Of a stretch of DNA of 64,000 nt, positions 32,935-42,332 are shown piece by piece (within the stretch, counting starts at the first letter, position 1; every line of letters begins with the position of its first letter). A model generated the notes under the pieces. The model made no database searches, was not told where the DNA came from, and saw nothing but the letters and a program-made list of their open reading frames with translations. Source of the DNA: Hoeflea_A sp963921345 (GTDB lineage: Bacteria > Pseudomonadota > Alphaproteobacteria > Rhizobiales > Rhizobiaceae); assembly GCA_963921345.3 (NCBI GenBank), contig CAWUFE020000002.1, positions 868,001-932,000 on the forward strand, given 5' to 3'. A program made the position numbers and the translations under genes.

Positions 32935-34519
32935 TGGCGCAACCGTCCTTGCGGTGCTCCGAGGCGCCGGTCAACACACCGTGCTCCCAATCGATGGCAA
33001 TCGCCTGGGAGCCGCCGATCGGCGTTGACGGCCGGACGATGCGGTGACCCCGCGCCATCAGCTTGTGCATGGTCTCGTCGCCGATGGCGCCTTCCATCTC
33101 CACCTCTCCGGTGAACGGATCGACCATGAAACGCGGCAGGTCCATCGCCTCCTGCAGATCGTAACCGAAATCCAGGTGCCGGGTGAGGAACTGCATGTGG
33201 CCGAAAGCCTGGTACTGGCCGCCCATGACGCCAAACGACATGACCGTGCGGCCGTCCCGCGCCGCCATCGCCGGAATGATCGTGTGCAGCGGCCGCTTGC
33301 GCGGTGCAATGCAGTTCGGATGGCCGGGCTCCAGGACGAATCCCTGGCCGCGATTGTGCAGAAGCACACCGGACCGCGGCGCGGTGATGCAGCTGCCAAA
33401 GCCGTAAAACAGCGTGTTGATGAAGCTGCAGGCATTGCGGTCCTTGTCGACGACCGTCAGGTAGACCGTATCCGGATGACGCGGCAGCACGACGTCGCGC
33501 GGTGGCACGACCGCCCGCTGCGGATCGATGGCGGCGACCAAATCCCGCGCATAGTCCTGAGACAGGAGGGCCTCGACCGGGATGTCGGAAAACTGCGGAT
33601 CGCCGACGAAAAGCGAGCGGGCGCGATAGGCCTGCCGGCATGCCTCGATTTCGTGATGGATGCGATCCGCCGTGAGCGGACCGCCAGAGCCAACCTCCAG
33701 CAATTCCGCCATGTTGAGCAACAGCAGAGCAATCACGCCCTGCCCGTTGGGTGGGCATTCAGAGATGGTATAACCGCGGAACTCGGTCGTGATCGGCGTG
33801 ACGTAGTCGCCCTGCGCCTCGGCAAAATCCTCCAGCGTGTGCAGCCCGCCGAGCCCCTGCAACCGATCGACCATGTCCTCGGCCACCGGCCCTTCGTAAA
33901 ACGCTTCGCGACCGCCTTCGGCAATCGCCTTGAGCGTCGCTGCCAGTTCCGGAAACCGGTGCACGGTGCCGACGCCAGGTGCCTTGCCGTCGACCAGATA
34001 GGCTGCGCTGCTGTATTCGTCGCCGGCCAGCGCCTCGACATTGTTCTTCCAGGCCGTATGAACCACAGACGACACTGGAAAACCGTTTTCGGCAAAATCG
34101 ATGGCCGGCGCCAGCACGTCGGCCAGTGACATTCGGCCATGGTCGGCGGACAGCCGGCTCCACGCATCGATGGTGCCCGGTACCGTCACGGAATGCGGCG
34201 AACGGCGCTCGATTGCCGTTATCCCGTTGGCTTCGAAATAGGAGAGTTCGGCGGCCGCCGGCGCCCTGCCCGAACCGTTGAAGGCGACCAGCTCCGTCGA
34301 CCCCTGTGGCGAATAGATGCAGAAACAGTCGCCGCCGATCCCCGTCGATCCCGGCTCGACCACGCACTGCACGGCACAGGCGGCGATTGCCGCATCCATC
34401 GCATTGCCGCCGTCGCGCAGGATCTGGATAGCGGTTTGCGTCGCCAGCGGGTGCGATGTAGCCGCCATGCCGTTTCGGGAATGAACCGGCGACCGGCCGG
34501 GGCGGGAAATATCTCTCAT
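32924..34519 (-). CDS. Gamma-glutamyltransferase family protein
   Basis: The 531-residue protein starts at ATG 34517-34519 (MRDISRPGRSPVHS). It has the GGT N-terminal pattern (AATSHPLATQTAIQILRDGGNAMDAAIA) and the autoprocessing threonine in HPDTVYLTVVDKD (Thr351). That threonine becomes the N-terminal nucleophile of the small subunit. The signature MSFGVMGGQYQ lies near 420. There is no clear signal peptide, so it is the cytoplasmic type. The threonine is followed by Val, whereas the classic pattern is TTH, so activity may differ from glutathione hydrolysis. Confidence 0.88.
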   Translation of the reverse strand: MRDISRPGRSPVHSRNGMAATSHPLATQTAIQILRDGGNAMDAAIAACAVQCVVEPGSTGIGGDCFCIYSPQGSTELVAFNGSGRAPAAAELSYFEANGITAIERRSPHSVTVPGTIDAWSRLSADHGRMSLADVLAPAIDFAENGFPVSSVVHTAWKNNVEALAGDEYSSAAYLVDGKAPGVGTVHRFPELAATLKAIAEGGREAFYEGPVAEDMVDRLQGLGGLHTLEDFAEAQGDYVTPITTEFRGYTISECPPNGQGVIALLLLNMAELLEVGSGGPLTADRIHHEIEACRQAYRARSLFVGDPQFSDIPVEALLSQDYARDLVAAIDPQRAVVPPRDVVLPRHPDTVYLTVVDKDRNACSFINTLFYGFGSCITAPRSGVLLHNRGQGFVLEPGHPNCIAPRKRPLHTIIPAMAARDGRTVMSFGVMGGQYQAFGHMQFLTRHLDFGYDLQEAMDLPRFMVDPFTGEVEMEGAIGDETMHKLMARGHRIVRPSTPIGGSQAIAIDWEHGVLTGASEHRKDGCAIGY

Positions 34520-34794
34520 GAACAACTCCAACAATATGCAATCGGCCGGCGAGGCCGACAGTTCTTCTCGCGCGAACCGGCCCGGCGGACGATCCGCATA
34601 TTGGGCGTCCGACCACCGCCAAAGTCAAGCATGTCGACCGCGACACTTTCGGCGGACTATCGCCCGATTGAGGCGTATTTCAGCCACTCGGGAAAGACCA
34701 CACGCAGCCCTAACGCGACTGTGTTCAGCCGTGAGTGGAAATGGTCGCCGCAGGACCGTAATTTCCTCCCCGAAACAGCCAACGGAGAACCGCC

Positions 34795-35322
34795 ATGCCC
34801 CTTCGCAAAACTGCCCTCGCCTTTGCCTTTCTCGCCGGCAGCGCCCTGACCGCCTTCGCCGGAGAACAGTATGTCGACAGTTCCGGCTACGCCATTTCAG
34901 GCTATGATGTCGTTGCCTATTGGGACCTCGACGCCAATCCGGTCGGCTCTGCGCAGCCGGAAGCGGTGCGCGGCAAGAAGCAATTCACCGCCGACTACAA
35001 CGGCGCCAAATGGGCCTTTTCGTCGGCCGAGAACCGCGACAGATTCGTAGCCGATCCGGCCAAGTTCGTTCCCGAATTCGACGGTCACTGCGCCTACGGC
35101 GCCGCCCAGGGCGGCAAGGTACCGGCCAACCCGCATCTCTGGCGCATCGTCGACGGCAAGCTCTATCTCAACATTACCAAGAACGTCGTCTCCTTCTGGG
35201 AAGAAGACATTCCCGGCAACATTTCCACCGGCAACGGCAACTGGAAGAAAGGCCTGGAGGCCAAGGGTTCGTCGCAAAGCGAAATCCCGCAATATGACGG
35301 CCCGATCGGCCCGACGGGCTGA
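34795..35322 (+). CDS. Secreted YHS-domain protein
   Basis: The 175-residue protein has a Sec signal (about 1-22, ending TAFA) and a YHS-like domain. Its motifs are AISGYDVVAYWD, GKKQFTADYNGAKWAFSSAENRDRFVADPAKFVPEFDGHCAYG and DGKLYLNITK. YHS domains in periplasmic proteins are thought to bind metals; the expected cysteine is in HCAYG. It is a single gene followed by a bidirectional terminator. Confidence 0.88.
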   Translation: MPLRKTALAFAFLAGSALTAFAGEQYVDSSGYAISGYDVVAYWDLDANPVGSAQPEAVRGKKQFTADYNGAKWAFSSAENRDRFVADPAKFVPEFDGHCAYGAAQGGKVPANPHLWRIVDGKLYLNITKNVVSFWEEDIPGNISTGNGNWKKGLEAKGSSQSEIPQYDGPIGPTG

Positions 35323-35345
35323 GCAAGGAAATCCGATCCGGTTCA

Positions 35346-35379
35346 AAAAGGCCTCCGACCCAAACGTCGGGGGCCTTTT
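35346..35379. terminator. Bidirectional terminator between YHS gene and the cyclase operon
   Basis: AAAAGGCCTCCGAC (35346-35359) pairs with GTCGGGGGCCTTTT (35366-35379) with one G-T wobble and a 6-base loop. The A and T tails make it a rho-independent terminator on both strands. It serves the YHS gene and the operon ending at 35383. Confidence 0.88.
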
Positions 35380-35382
35380 CAA

Positions 35383-36180
35383 TTATCTGCCGGCATCCTC
35401 CGGAACCAGCGCAACGACCCGCAGCGGGCTGCCGCTGCCCCTGACGATTTTGAGGGGCGGGCAGACAATGACGGCTCCTTTGGGAGGAAGCTGGTCCAGA
35501 TTGGCCAGGCACTGCAGTCCGTAGCGATTGGCGCCGTGCATATAGGAGTGGCAGGGATAGGGCGGGCGCAGATAAGCCGCCTGACCGGCATCCGTGCCGA
35601 TGGTCTCGGTGCCGAAACCCAGCACGTTTCGCTCGCTGACCAGAAACCTGACGCAGTCGGGATCCGGGCCCGGCGTGTGCTGGCCTTCCGCATCGTAATT
35701 CTGAAATGAGACCGGGTCTTTGCGGGCGGCCCAGCCGGTATGCATCAGGACCCATGAGCGGTCTTCGATCTTGCCGTGCTCGGCTTCCCAGCGCTGCACG
35801 AAATCGACCGTCAGCAGAAAGTCGGGATCGGCTTGCGATTCGGCGACGCAGTCGATGACGCAGGCAGGGCCGAAGAAATTCGTCGGAGGAATCGTGTCGG
35901 TGGTGTTGTCCGGCAGGTCGCGTCCCGACACCCAATGCGCCGGCGCGTCGAAGTGCGTGCCGGTGTGTTCGCCGCAGGAAAAGTTGTTCCAGTACCAGGA
36001 AGCGCCGCGATCGTCGTAGCGCGAGATCTCCTCGATCCTGAACGGCTGGGACTGGCCGAATTCCGGAGGCAGGGCAATGGCCGGGAACTCCGGCGTCAGC
36101 GTGTGCGTGAGGTCGACCACCCGGATCGCCCCCGAGACGATTTCGGCGACAAGTCCGGCGAGCGTTTCCGTTGCTGTCAT
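35383..36180 (-). CDS. Cyclase/KynB-like metal-dependent hydrolase
   Basis: The 265-residue cyclase-family protein (PF04199) starts at ATG 36178-36180 (MTATETLAG). The frame is open further upstream into the preceding gene. Signatures are VDLTHTLTPEFP and the metal-site motif HTGTHFDAPAHW. Members hydrolyse kynurenine formamide or isatin and similar amides and lactams. It is the last gene of a four-gene operon, 10 bp after the DUF35-SDR gene. Confidence 0.88.
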   Translation of the reverse strand: MTATETLAGLVAEIVSGAIRVVDLTHTLTPEFPAIALPPEFGQSQPFRIEEISRYDDRGASWYWNNFSCGEHTGTHFDAPAHWVSGRDLPDNTTDTIPPTNFFGPACVIDCVAESQADPDFLLTVDFVQRWEAEHGKIEDRSWVLMHTGWAARKDPVSFQNYDAEGQHTPGPDPDCVRFLVSERNVLGFGTETIGTDAGQAAYLRPPYPCHSYMHGANRYGLQCLANLDQLPPKGAVIVCPPLKIVRGSGSPLRVVALVPEDAGR

Positions 36181-36190
36181 GGCATCGGCC

Positions 36191-37429
36191 TCATTGCGAC
36201 AGTTCCAGTTCAAGGACCTTCGGATCGGCACGCCAGCGGGCGTGCCAGTCCCGGGCGACAGGATCCGGATAAAGATCCTCGATACCTGTCTCCAGCGCTT
36301 CGACGACCAGCCCCGCCAGCTTTCGCGGTGTGATCTTGGGCGGCATTTCCAGCTGGTTCCAGTCCTCGTCGATGGGCCCCGGGAACACGTTCAGGACGCG
36401 CAGACCGCTGGCGCGCATATCGGCCCGCAAGGATTGCGCAAACGAAAACGCAGCGGCTTTGGACGCCGAAAACGTGGTGTGTGGCGCATAGTTCGACAAC
36501 GCGAAGACCGACAGGAGATTGACCCATGCCACCGCATTGCTGGCGCCGTCGGCCGCCCGAACGCCCATCGCCGGCGCGAAGGCGCCGGCAAGGCGCAGCA
36601 GGCCGAAATAGTTGGTCTCCATCTCGGCCCGCGCGATATCGATCCGCAGTTGCGACGACGACGCGCCGCTACGGTGGAATTCGGCGGTGTTGATCAGGAT
36701 ATCGACCCGGCCGCCGATTTGCCCGGCGAGGTTCTCCACCGAATTGGCGTCGGTCATATCAAGCGGCAGGGCCGTCACCATCGGCATTTCCTTGATCTGC
36801 TCGAAACCCGGATAGGCTTTCCATGGTTCGGCAAAGCCGACCCAGACGATTTCGGCGCCCGCAGCGGCCACCGCTCGCACCATCTCCTGGCCGACCGGAG
36901 ACGTGGCGTCCGTCACCAGCACCTTGCGGTTCCTGACGGAGCAGCCGAGCGCCCGCATCAGTGGATCGTCGTTCATGTCATCAATCTCCTTGTCGGGAAC
37001 CGCCACCAGGACGGCGTTCGCACCGCGGTCGAGGCGTGCAAGGACGCGAACCGGCGCCGACGTCGCGCAGGCGCCGTGCAGGAAGGCAACCACGGTGACA
37101 CCGCACCCCAGTCGAACCAGCCCGGTTCGCCAGGTCATATGGGCCCGGTGATACAATTCGTAGGGGCGGCGGATGGTCGAAGCGGCAAGCAAGGTTCCCC
37201 TGCCCTCCTGGTCGCACCACGCCAGATCTTCGCCGAGACAGTCGCGACACGCCTCGCGGGGCGGATACTGAACCGCGCCGCAGGATTGGCAGACCTGCAG
37301 CGCAAAGCGACCCTGCGACGCGGCAGCCGTCAGGCCGAGGGCGATCCGACTGCGCTCGGTCGGCGGCACGGTCGGCCGACAGGTTGGCAAAACCGGGTTT
37401 CTGCGTCTGGCTTGGAACGTTTCGGTCAT
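36191..37429 (-). CDS. DUF35 zinc-ribbon/OB-fold fused to a degenerate SDR
   Basis: The 412-residue ORF combines two domains. Residues 1-150 are a DUF35 protein with a zinc ribbon (C47-x2-C50, C61-x2-C64) and an OB-fold. Residues 165-412 are an SDR Rossmann fold. The SDR half is degenerate: the glycine motif is TDATSPVG (173-180), NNAG is NTAE, and the catalytic tyrosine is phenylalanine (F320-S-A-S-K324). An in-frame ATG at 36974-36976 (M152), with AAGGAG 9 bp upstream, could yield a free SDR product. The gene is 5 bp from the thiolase-fold gene. The DUF35 half probably acts as acyl-CoA partner subunit of that protein. Confidence 0.78.
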   Translation of the reverse strand: MTETFQARRRNPVLPTCRPTVPPTERSRIALGLTAAASQGRFALQVCQSCGAVQYPPREACRDCLGEDLAWCDQEGRGTLLAASTIRRPYELYHRAHMTWRTGLVRLGCGVTVVAFLHGACATSAPVRVLARLDRGANAVLVAVPDKEIDDMNDDPLMRALGCSVRNRKVLVTDATSPVGQEMVRAVAAAGAEIVWVGFAEPWKAYPGFEQIKEMPMVTALPLDMTDANSVENLAGQIGGRVDILINTAEFHRSGASSSQLRIDIARAEMETNYFGLLRLAGAFAPAMGVRAADGASNAVAWVNLLSVFALSNYAPHTTFSASKAAAFSFAQSLRADMRASGLRVLNVFPGPIDEDWNQLEMPPKITPRKLAGLVVEALETGIEDLYPDPVARDWHARWRADPKVLELELSQ

Positions 37430-37434
37430 GGGCG

Positions 37435-38604
37435 TCACGCAGCCGCAAGGATCGCCGCGCCGGTGGAAAGGCCGCGGTCGTAGTTGATCATGCCGAAGCC
37501 GCTGACAAGTCCCAGCCGGGCCCGTTCGACCCGGGCGCCCAGCGCCTGCCCAGTCAGCTGGCGCAGCGCTTCCACGAGCCCCAGGAAACCACCCGCCGCT
37601 CCGGCCTGGCCGACCGAGAGCTGACCGCCGGAGGTGTTGACCGCAAAGGTGCCGGCGGTCGTCAGATCGTGCTGGCGAACGAATTCCTTGGCCTCGCCCT
37701 TGCCGCAAAATCCCAGGTCCTCGAACTGCAGCATGGTGATGACGGGGTAGTCGTCATAGGTCTGGAAGAAATCGATATCGTCGCGACCGACCCCGGCCTG
37801 CTCGAACAGCTCGTCGCTGTCGACCGCCCAGCCGCCGCGCGTCTGGATCGGGTCTTCAGCAAATGCGTTGTGGCGTTCGATCGCACCGAGCAGCAATGCG
37901 TGGGGCAACCCAAGGTCCCGGGCCAAATCCTCGCGCATAACCAGGAAGCCTTCGGCGCCCGCACACGGCATCACGCAATCGTGCAGCCTGATCGGATCGG
38001 CGATCAGCGGTCCATTCAAATAGTCATCGAGCGTCAGCGGCGTCTTGAACAGTGCATGCGGAAACTGCAGCGCATTTGCCCGCTGGGCGACGCAGATCCG
38101 GCCGAAATCAGCCGGTTCGGCGCCGAAGCAGCGCATGTAGTGGTCGGTCAGCAGCGCGAAGCTGGCATTCGGACCGCCCGAGCCGTAGGGGTAGACGGCA
38201 TCCTGCGCGAACTGGCTGAAACTCGCGGTGCTGCGGCGAAAGGAATCCGGCTGATTGGTGTCTCCGGCGATGCAGGCGACGACTTCGGCATCGCCGACCT
38301 GGACCGCTCTCGCGGCGCGCCTCAGCGCCACGATGCCGCTTGCCCCGCCCATCGGAATATGGTCGAGCCAGCGAGGCGAAAAACCGAGATGCTGGGTCAA
38401 CCCGACGGCATTGTCCGGTGCAAGCGAAAAACTCGACACACAAAGGCCGTCGATGCGTTCTTTTGCGATGTTCGAGCCCTCGATCAGCCGGCGAAGCAGG
38501 CGTCCGAGGAACCAGTAGGCGCCATGGGTGGAGAAGCGTTCGTAGGGCACCGTTACCGGCACACAAAGCGCAACCCCTTCATAACCGTTGCGACGTCCGT
38601 TCAT
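37435..38604 (-). CDS. Thiolase-fold lipid-transfer-type protein (possible aldolase)
   Basis: The 389-residue thiolase-fold protein is of the SCP-x/Ltp group. None of the three thiolase catalytic residues is present: the nucleophile loop reads IPMGGASG, the histidine loop NTSGGQLSVGQAG and the C-terminal cysteine loop SGFGMINYDRG. Ltp2-type steroid side-chain aldolases share this loss and work with a DUF35 subunit. Conserved tyrosines (Y283, Y286 in QTYDDYP) are candidates for catalysis. The acyl-CoA synthetase gene overlaps it by 4 bp. Retro-aldol cleavage of a CoA thioester is inferred. Confidence 0.85.
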   Translation of the reverse strand: MNGRRNGYEGVALCVPVTVPYERFSTHGAYWFLGRLLRRLIEGSNIAKERIDGLCVSSFSLAPDNAVGLTQHLGFSPRWLDHIPMGGASGIVALRRAARAVQVGDAEVVACIAGDTNQPDSFRRSTASFSQFAQDAVYPYGSGGPNASFALLTDHYMRCFGAEPADFGRICVAQRANALQFPHALFKTPLTLDDYLNGPLIADPIRLHDCVMPCAGAEGFLVMREDLARDLGLPHALLLGAIERHNAFAEDPIQTRGGWAVDSDELFEQAGVGRDDIDFFQTYDDYPVITMLQFEDLGFCGKGEAKEFVRQHDLTTAGTFAVNTSGGQLSVGQAGAAGGFLGLVEALRQLTGQALGARVERARLGLVSGFGMINYDRGLSTGAAILAAA

Positions 38605-40274
38605 GACGGAACGTTCCGCAGGGCCTGCTTTTCATCGCGCAGGTCGAAGCAGTCGGGATGGTTCTGCGGATCCTGCGTCAGAGCACCAAGGTCGCCCTTG
38701 CGGATCTTCTGCGTCGACGTCACAGGCAGATCGTCCAGGAAGGCGACATAACCCGGCAGCTTGAAATAGGCCAGCTGCCGGGCGCAGTGATCGAAGATAT
38801 CCCTGGCCAGCGCCCCGTGGGCCTGGTCCGGTGCCGGCACGATTGCCGCGAGCACCTCTTCCCCGCGGAGCGGGTCGGCGACGGCAACGACCGCCGCCTT
38901 TGCCACCTGCGGGTGGTTGGCAATGACGGCTTCGACCTCGACCGCGGCGATGTTCTCGCCGGAGCGGCGGATGATGTTCTTCTTGCGGTCGACGAAATAG
39001 AGGCTGCCATCGGATTCCTGGCGCATGATGTCGCCGGTGTGGAGCCAACCGCCGGCCCAGGCCTCGCCGGTCGCCGCATCGTCCTTGAGATACCCGGAAA
39101 AGAAACCCCGTCGCGGATCGCTGCCCGCCGCCCTGACGACCAGTTCGCCGGGTGCGCCCGTCTCGACGTCGCTGCCATCATCGGCCAGCAGGCGAGTCTG
39201 CATGGCCGGGCCCGGACGGTCCGGCCGCCCGAGACACCGTTCCCCGACATGGCGGGGTTCTTCGGAGGCGCACAACAGGCCGGCGGCGCCCGTCTCGGTC
39301 ATCGCCCAACCTTCAAGCAGCGGAACGCCGAATCGTTGCTCGAACCGCGCGTGGTGTTCGGGATGGACGCCGCCTCCGACGCCGAACCGCAGCCCGTGAG
39401 CTCGATCGACCGGCGAACCCGGCAATTCCAGCAGGATGGCCGGCATCACTCCCAGATAATGAAAGCACGTCGCCTTCGTCTCGATGGCCGTCTGCCACCA
39501 GCTGCGCGGATGGAAGCGGTCGATGATCACCTGGGCGCCGCCGCTCCCGAGCATACCCATGAAGGAGTGGCCGATGGCGTTGACGTGGAACGCCGGCAGC
39601 GGCGTCATCAGACGCTCGCCGCCCTCCCGAAGCGCGATCAGGCCGCCTTGGGCGCGATACCACTCGGCCCAACCGAAGAAATAGGCATTGGACAGCAGGC
39701 AGCCCTTCGGCCGCCCGGTTGTGCCGGACGTGTAGACCAGCGCGCACTCCCGAGCGTCGCCGTCTGGCGCTGGTGGTCGCGGCTCGCCGGAAACGGCGGG
39801 AAAATCGGTCGATTCGTCCGTGACCACGGCAATGCCGAGGCCCTGCGCTGCCGTCGAAGCCTGGCGATGGCGCGCCGTGAGACAGACGACCAGCGAACTC
39901 TCGCTGTGGCCGAACACGAAGGACATTTCATCGGCGGTGTAGTCGGGATTGACGGGGACCGCACTGGCACCGACGGCGTTGAGCGCCAGCCAGTGAAAAA
40001 AGAACTCGGGCCGGTTCTCAAGCACCAGGGCGACGCGGCGCCCCGGGCCGTAGCCCGCCGTTCGATAGGCGGCGGCGAGCCGTTCCGCCCGATCGAAGAC
40101 CTGACGGTAGGTCCAACTGCCCTGCTGCGACCCCCACAGTTTACAAACCGCCTCAGGGACCACTAGAAGATCGTTGTTTGCGAACTTCCGGCATTGCGCC
40201 TGAAGCAACTCGTAAACGCTGCCGACGCCGGGATTCCCGATATCGGCCTTTCCCTGGATGCCGCTTTGTGACAT
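38601..40274 (-). CDS. AMP-forming acyl-CoA synthetase
   Basis: The protein of about 557 residues (start MSQSGIQGK at 40274; an earlier ATG at 40310 is less likely) has the ANL motifs. These are the P-loop YTSGTTGRPKGCLLSN, the hinge GWLHTGDIMRQESDGSLYFVDRKKNIIRRSGENIA and the catalytic lysine near STQKIRKGDL. It activates a carboxylic acid with ATP to its CoA thioester, and is the first gene of the operon. Substrate class unknown. Confidence 0.93.
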   Translation of the reverse strand: MSQSGIQGKADIGNPGVGSVYELLQAQCRKFANNDLLVVPEAVCKLWGSQQGSWTYRQVFDRAERLAAAYRTAGYGPGRRVALVLENRPEFFFHWLALNAVGASAVPVNPDYTADEMSFVFGHSESSLVVCLTARHRQASTAAQGLGIAVVTDESTDFPAVSGEPRPPAPDGDARECALVYTSGTTGRPKGCLLSNAYFFGWAEWYRAQGGLIALREGGERLMTPLPAFHVNAIGHSFMGMLGSGGAQVIIDRFHPRSWWQTAIETKATCFHYLGVMPAILLELPGSPVDRAHGLRFGVGGGVHPEHHARFEQRFGVPLLEGWAMTETGAAGLLCASEEPRHVGERCLGRPDRPGPAMQTRLLADDGSDVETGAPGELVVRAAGSDPRRGFFSGYLKDDAATGEAWAGGWLHTGDIMRQESDGSLYFVDRKKNIIRRSGENIAAVEVEAVIANHPQVAKAAVVAVADPLRGEEVLAAIVPAPDQAHGALARDIFDHCARQLAYFKLPGYVAFLDDLPVTSTQKIRKGDLGALTQDPQNHPDCFDLRDEKQALRNVPS

Positions 40275-40339
40275 GACAGCCGGCTCCCGCATCACCACCG
40301 GCACTCGCACGAAGGCCGGCGAAGAGAGTTGAATTCGAT

Positions 40340-40876
40340 ATGGCTAAAACCAACGATCACCCCTCCGGCGGCAACCAGCCTGGCGAAGGCATGACCGACG
40401 GGGATTATGAGGCCAAACTTGTCGAATTCGAATATGCCACGTGGCACCTGGGCGCTGCCTTTTCCCGCTGGCGCCGCGATTGCCTGGCTTCGGTGTGCGA
40501 TCACAATCTGAGCGGCACCGAAGCGTCGATCCTTCATGTCGTTCACATGAACGGAACCTGGAAGGGTGTCACCGAGATCTGCCGGCTGCTGCACCGCGAC
40601 GATCTTCCGAACATTCAGTACGGCGTGAAAAAACTCGGCCAGCTTGGCCTGATCGAGAAACGCGGAAACTCGCGCAAGAACATGACCTACGGCATTTCGG
40701 CAGCCGGCGAGGAAATCGTCGATGCCTATCTCAAACGCCGCCGCGAGGTGCTGTTGCAGCTCTTCAAACAGGTGGCGCCGGGAACCGACGATCTCTCCGA
40801 CCTCATCGTTCAGATGCATGTCATGGTCGGGATCTACGATCAGTCCAGCGACCTGGTGATCAGCAAGATGGGCTGA
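40340..40876 (+). CDS. MarR-like winged-helix regulator
   Basis: The 178-residue protein has a winged helix in the middle: LSGTEASILHVVHM, then ICRLLHRDDLPNIQYGVKKLGQLGLIEKRG as recognition helix and wing. A C-terminal helix (QMHVMVGIYDQSSDL) follows. It is divergent from the acyl-CoA synthetase operon and upstream of TRAP system 2. It is the obvious candidate regulator of both. Confidence 0.82.
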   Translation: MAKTNDHPSGGNQPGEGMTDGDYEAKLVEFEYATWHLGAAFSRWRRDCLASVCDHNLSGTEASILHVVHMNGTWKGVTEICRLLHRDDLPNIQYGVKKLGQLGLIEKRGNSRKNMTYGISAAGEEIVDAYLKRRREVLLQLFKQVAPGTDDLSDLIVQMHVMVGIYDQSSDLVISKMG

Positions 40877-41259
40877 CCGGCTCATAGCCTACCTCCGAAA
40901 TCCGTCTCTGACATCCAACACATTCACCTTTGCTATCGGCTCGTCGACGGACGAGCGAGGCCATTCACGCGTTGTTTCTTATCCAAGAAACCGCCCGTCT
41001 TCCGGTCAGGAACCGGGCCGTCTTCTTGCCGAGTCTACAGCTTTCACACCCTGCCCAATCTTCTTTGGGGTCCGGCACAGCATTTTTAAAATTAGAAATC
41101 GCGTAATAAAATGGTTTAGTCAAACAAAAAATTGTGTTATAAAAATTCCGACGACGACAAATCCGAGCCCGAACAAAAGTCGTCCGCTGCCGGTGTCGAG
41201 GAGTGCAACACCGCAGCACAATCGCATGGGATGCTCTGTCACACTTGTGGAGGATTACG
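40877..41259. other. 383-bp intergenic region before TRAP system 2
   Basis: The left part has two hairpins: GTTTCTT-ATCC-AAGAAAC at 40974-40991 and CCGGT-CAGGA-ACCGG at 41002-41016. Together they may end the regulator transcript. Around 41085-41150 the DNA becomes strikingly AT-rich and holds a possible -10 (TATAAA 41138-41143) with a poor -35 (TTTAGT 41115-41120). It is probably the TRAP promoter. No coding frame is convincing. Confidence 0.45.
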
Positions 41260-42309
41260 ATGAGCCGAATTTCCAAAACTGCCTGGTCCGCCGCCGCTCT
41301 GGCGCTTGCGACTTTCATGTCGGCACAGCCGCTGAAAGCCGAGGGACCGGTCAAGCTGAACGTGCAGAGCGCCTGGCCGCTGACGCTGCCGGCGAGCGGG
41401 CGCGATGCCCAGCATTTTGCCGACACCATCAATTCGGCCTCCGGCGGATCCGTGGACGTCAAGCTCTACAGCGCCGGCAAGCTGGTTCCGTCCCTCGAGA
41501 TCTTTGACGCCGTGCAGCGCGGCACGCTCGATGCCGGTTACACCAGCCCCCTCTATGTCGCTGGCAAATTCCCGGCTGTCCAGTTGTTCGGCGGCGTGCC
41601 GTTCGGACCGGACGCGATCGAATATCTCGGCTGGATCTACAATGGCGGCGGCCTCGAGATCTGGCGTGACATCTACGGACAACAGGGTGTCGTCACCGTC
41701 CCCTGCGGCCTGATGGAGCCGGAATCGGGCGGCTGGTACAAGAAGCCGATCAACAGCACCGACGATCTGCAGGGGCTCAAGCTGCGTTTTGCCGGGCTGG
41801 CCGGTGAGGTCATGAAAAAGATGGGGGCCTCAGTCGTTCTGCTCGCCGGCGGCGACATCTTTCCCAACATGGAACGCGGCGTCATCGACGGAACGGAGTT
41901 TTCGATGCCGGCAATCGACAAGATCATCGGTTTCGAGAACATCGCCAAGCACTATTACCTGCCCGGATGGCACCAGCCGGCCGCCATCAACGAGCTGATC
42001 ATCAACAAGGCCAAATGGGACGGCATGAGCGACGCACAGCGCACGCTGATCGAACTGACCTGCCGCGAGACGATGCTCTGGGGCACCACGTCAACTTACC
42101 GCGAGAACGCCGAAGCCGTTGCCTCTTACGAGGAGAACGGCGTGGAAATCCACCAGTTCTCTCCGGAAATGCTGGCCGCGTTCAAGACGGCAACCGATGA
42201 GGTCATGCAGGAACAGAGCGCCAAGAACGACGACTTCAAGCGCGTCTGGGATTCCCTCAGCGACTATCGCAGCGGCAACGCGGCCTGGTCCGGAGCCCGT
42301 TCCAACTGA
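41260..42309 (+). CDS. TRAP transporter substrate-binding protein, system 2 (TakP-like)
   Basis: The 349-residue periplasmic protein starts at ATG 41260 with GGAGG in front. A signal peptide of about 28 residues is followed by EGPVKLNVQSAWPLTLPASG. The clamp arginine lies in LKLRFAGLAGEV. The overall pattern (IPxxxFGGVPFG, GGDIFPNMERGVIDGTEFS) is that of the TakP/2-oxoacid branch. Its ligand may be the acid activated by the nearby CoA synthetase; inference only. Confidence 0.92.
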   Translation: MSRISKTAWSAAALALATFMSAQPLKAEGPVKLNVQSAWPLTLPASGRDAQHFADTINSASGGSVDVKLYSAGKLVPSLEIFDAVQRGTLDAGYTSPLYVAGKFPAVQLFGGVPFGPDAIEYLGWIYNGGGLEIWRDIYGQQGVVTVPCGLMEPESGGWYKKPINSTDDLQGLKLRFAGLAGEVMKKMGASVVLLAGGDIFPNMERGVIDGTEFSMPAIDKIIGFENIAKHYYLPGWHQPAAINELIINKAKWDGMSDAQRTLIELTCRETMLWGTTSTYRENAEAVASYEENGVEIHQFSPEMLAAFKTATDEVMQEQSAKNDDFKRVWDSLSDYRSGNAAWSGARSN

Positions 42310-42332
42310 TCCCGCAGGACACGATAGCCGAG

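Noticed and set aside
31207..33114. 635-codon plus-strand frame
   Set aside because: It is antisense to the DUF930 and membrane-protein genes, both supported by TM pattern or homology.
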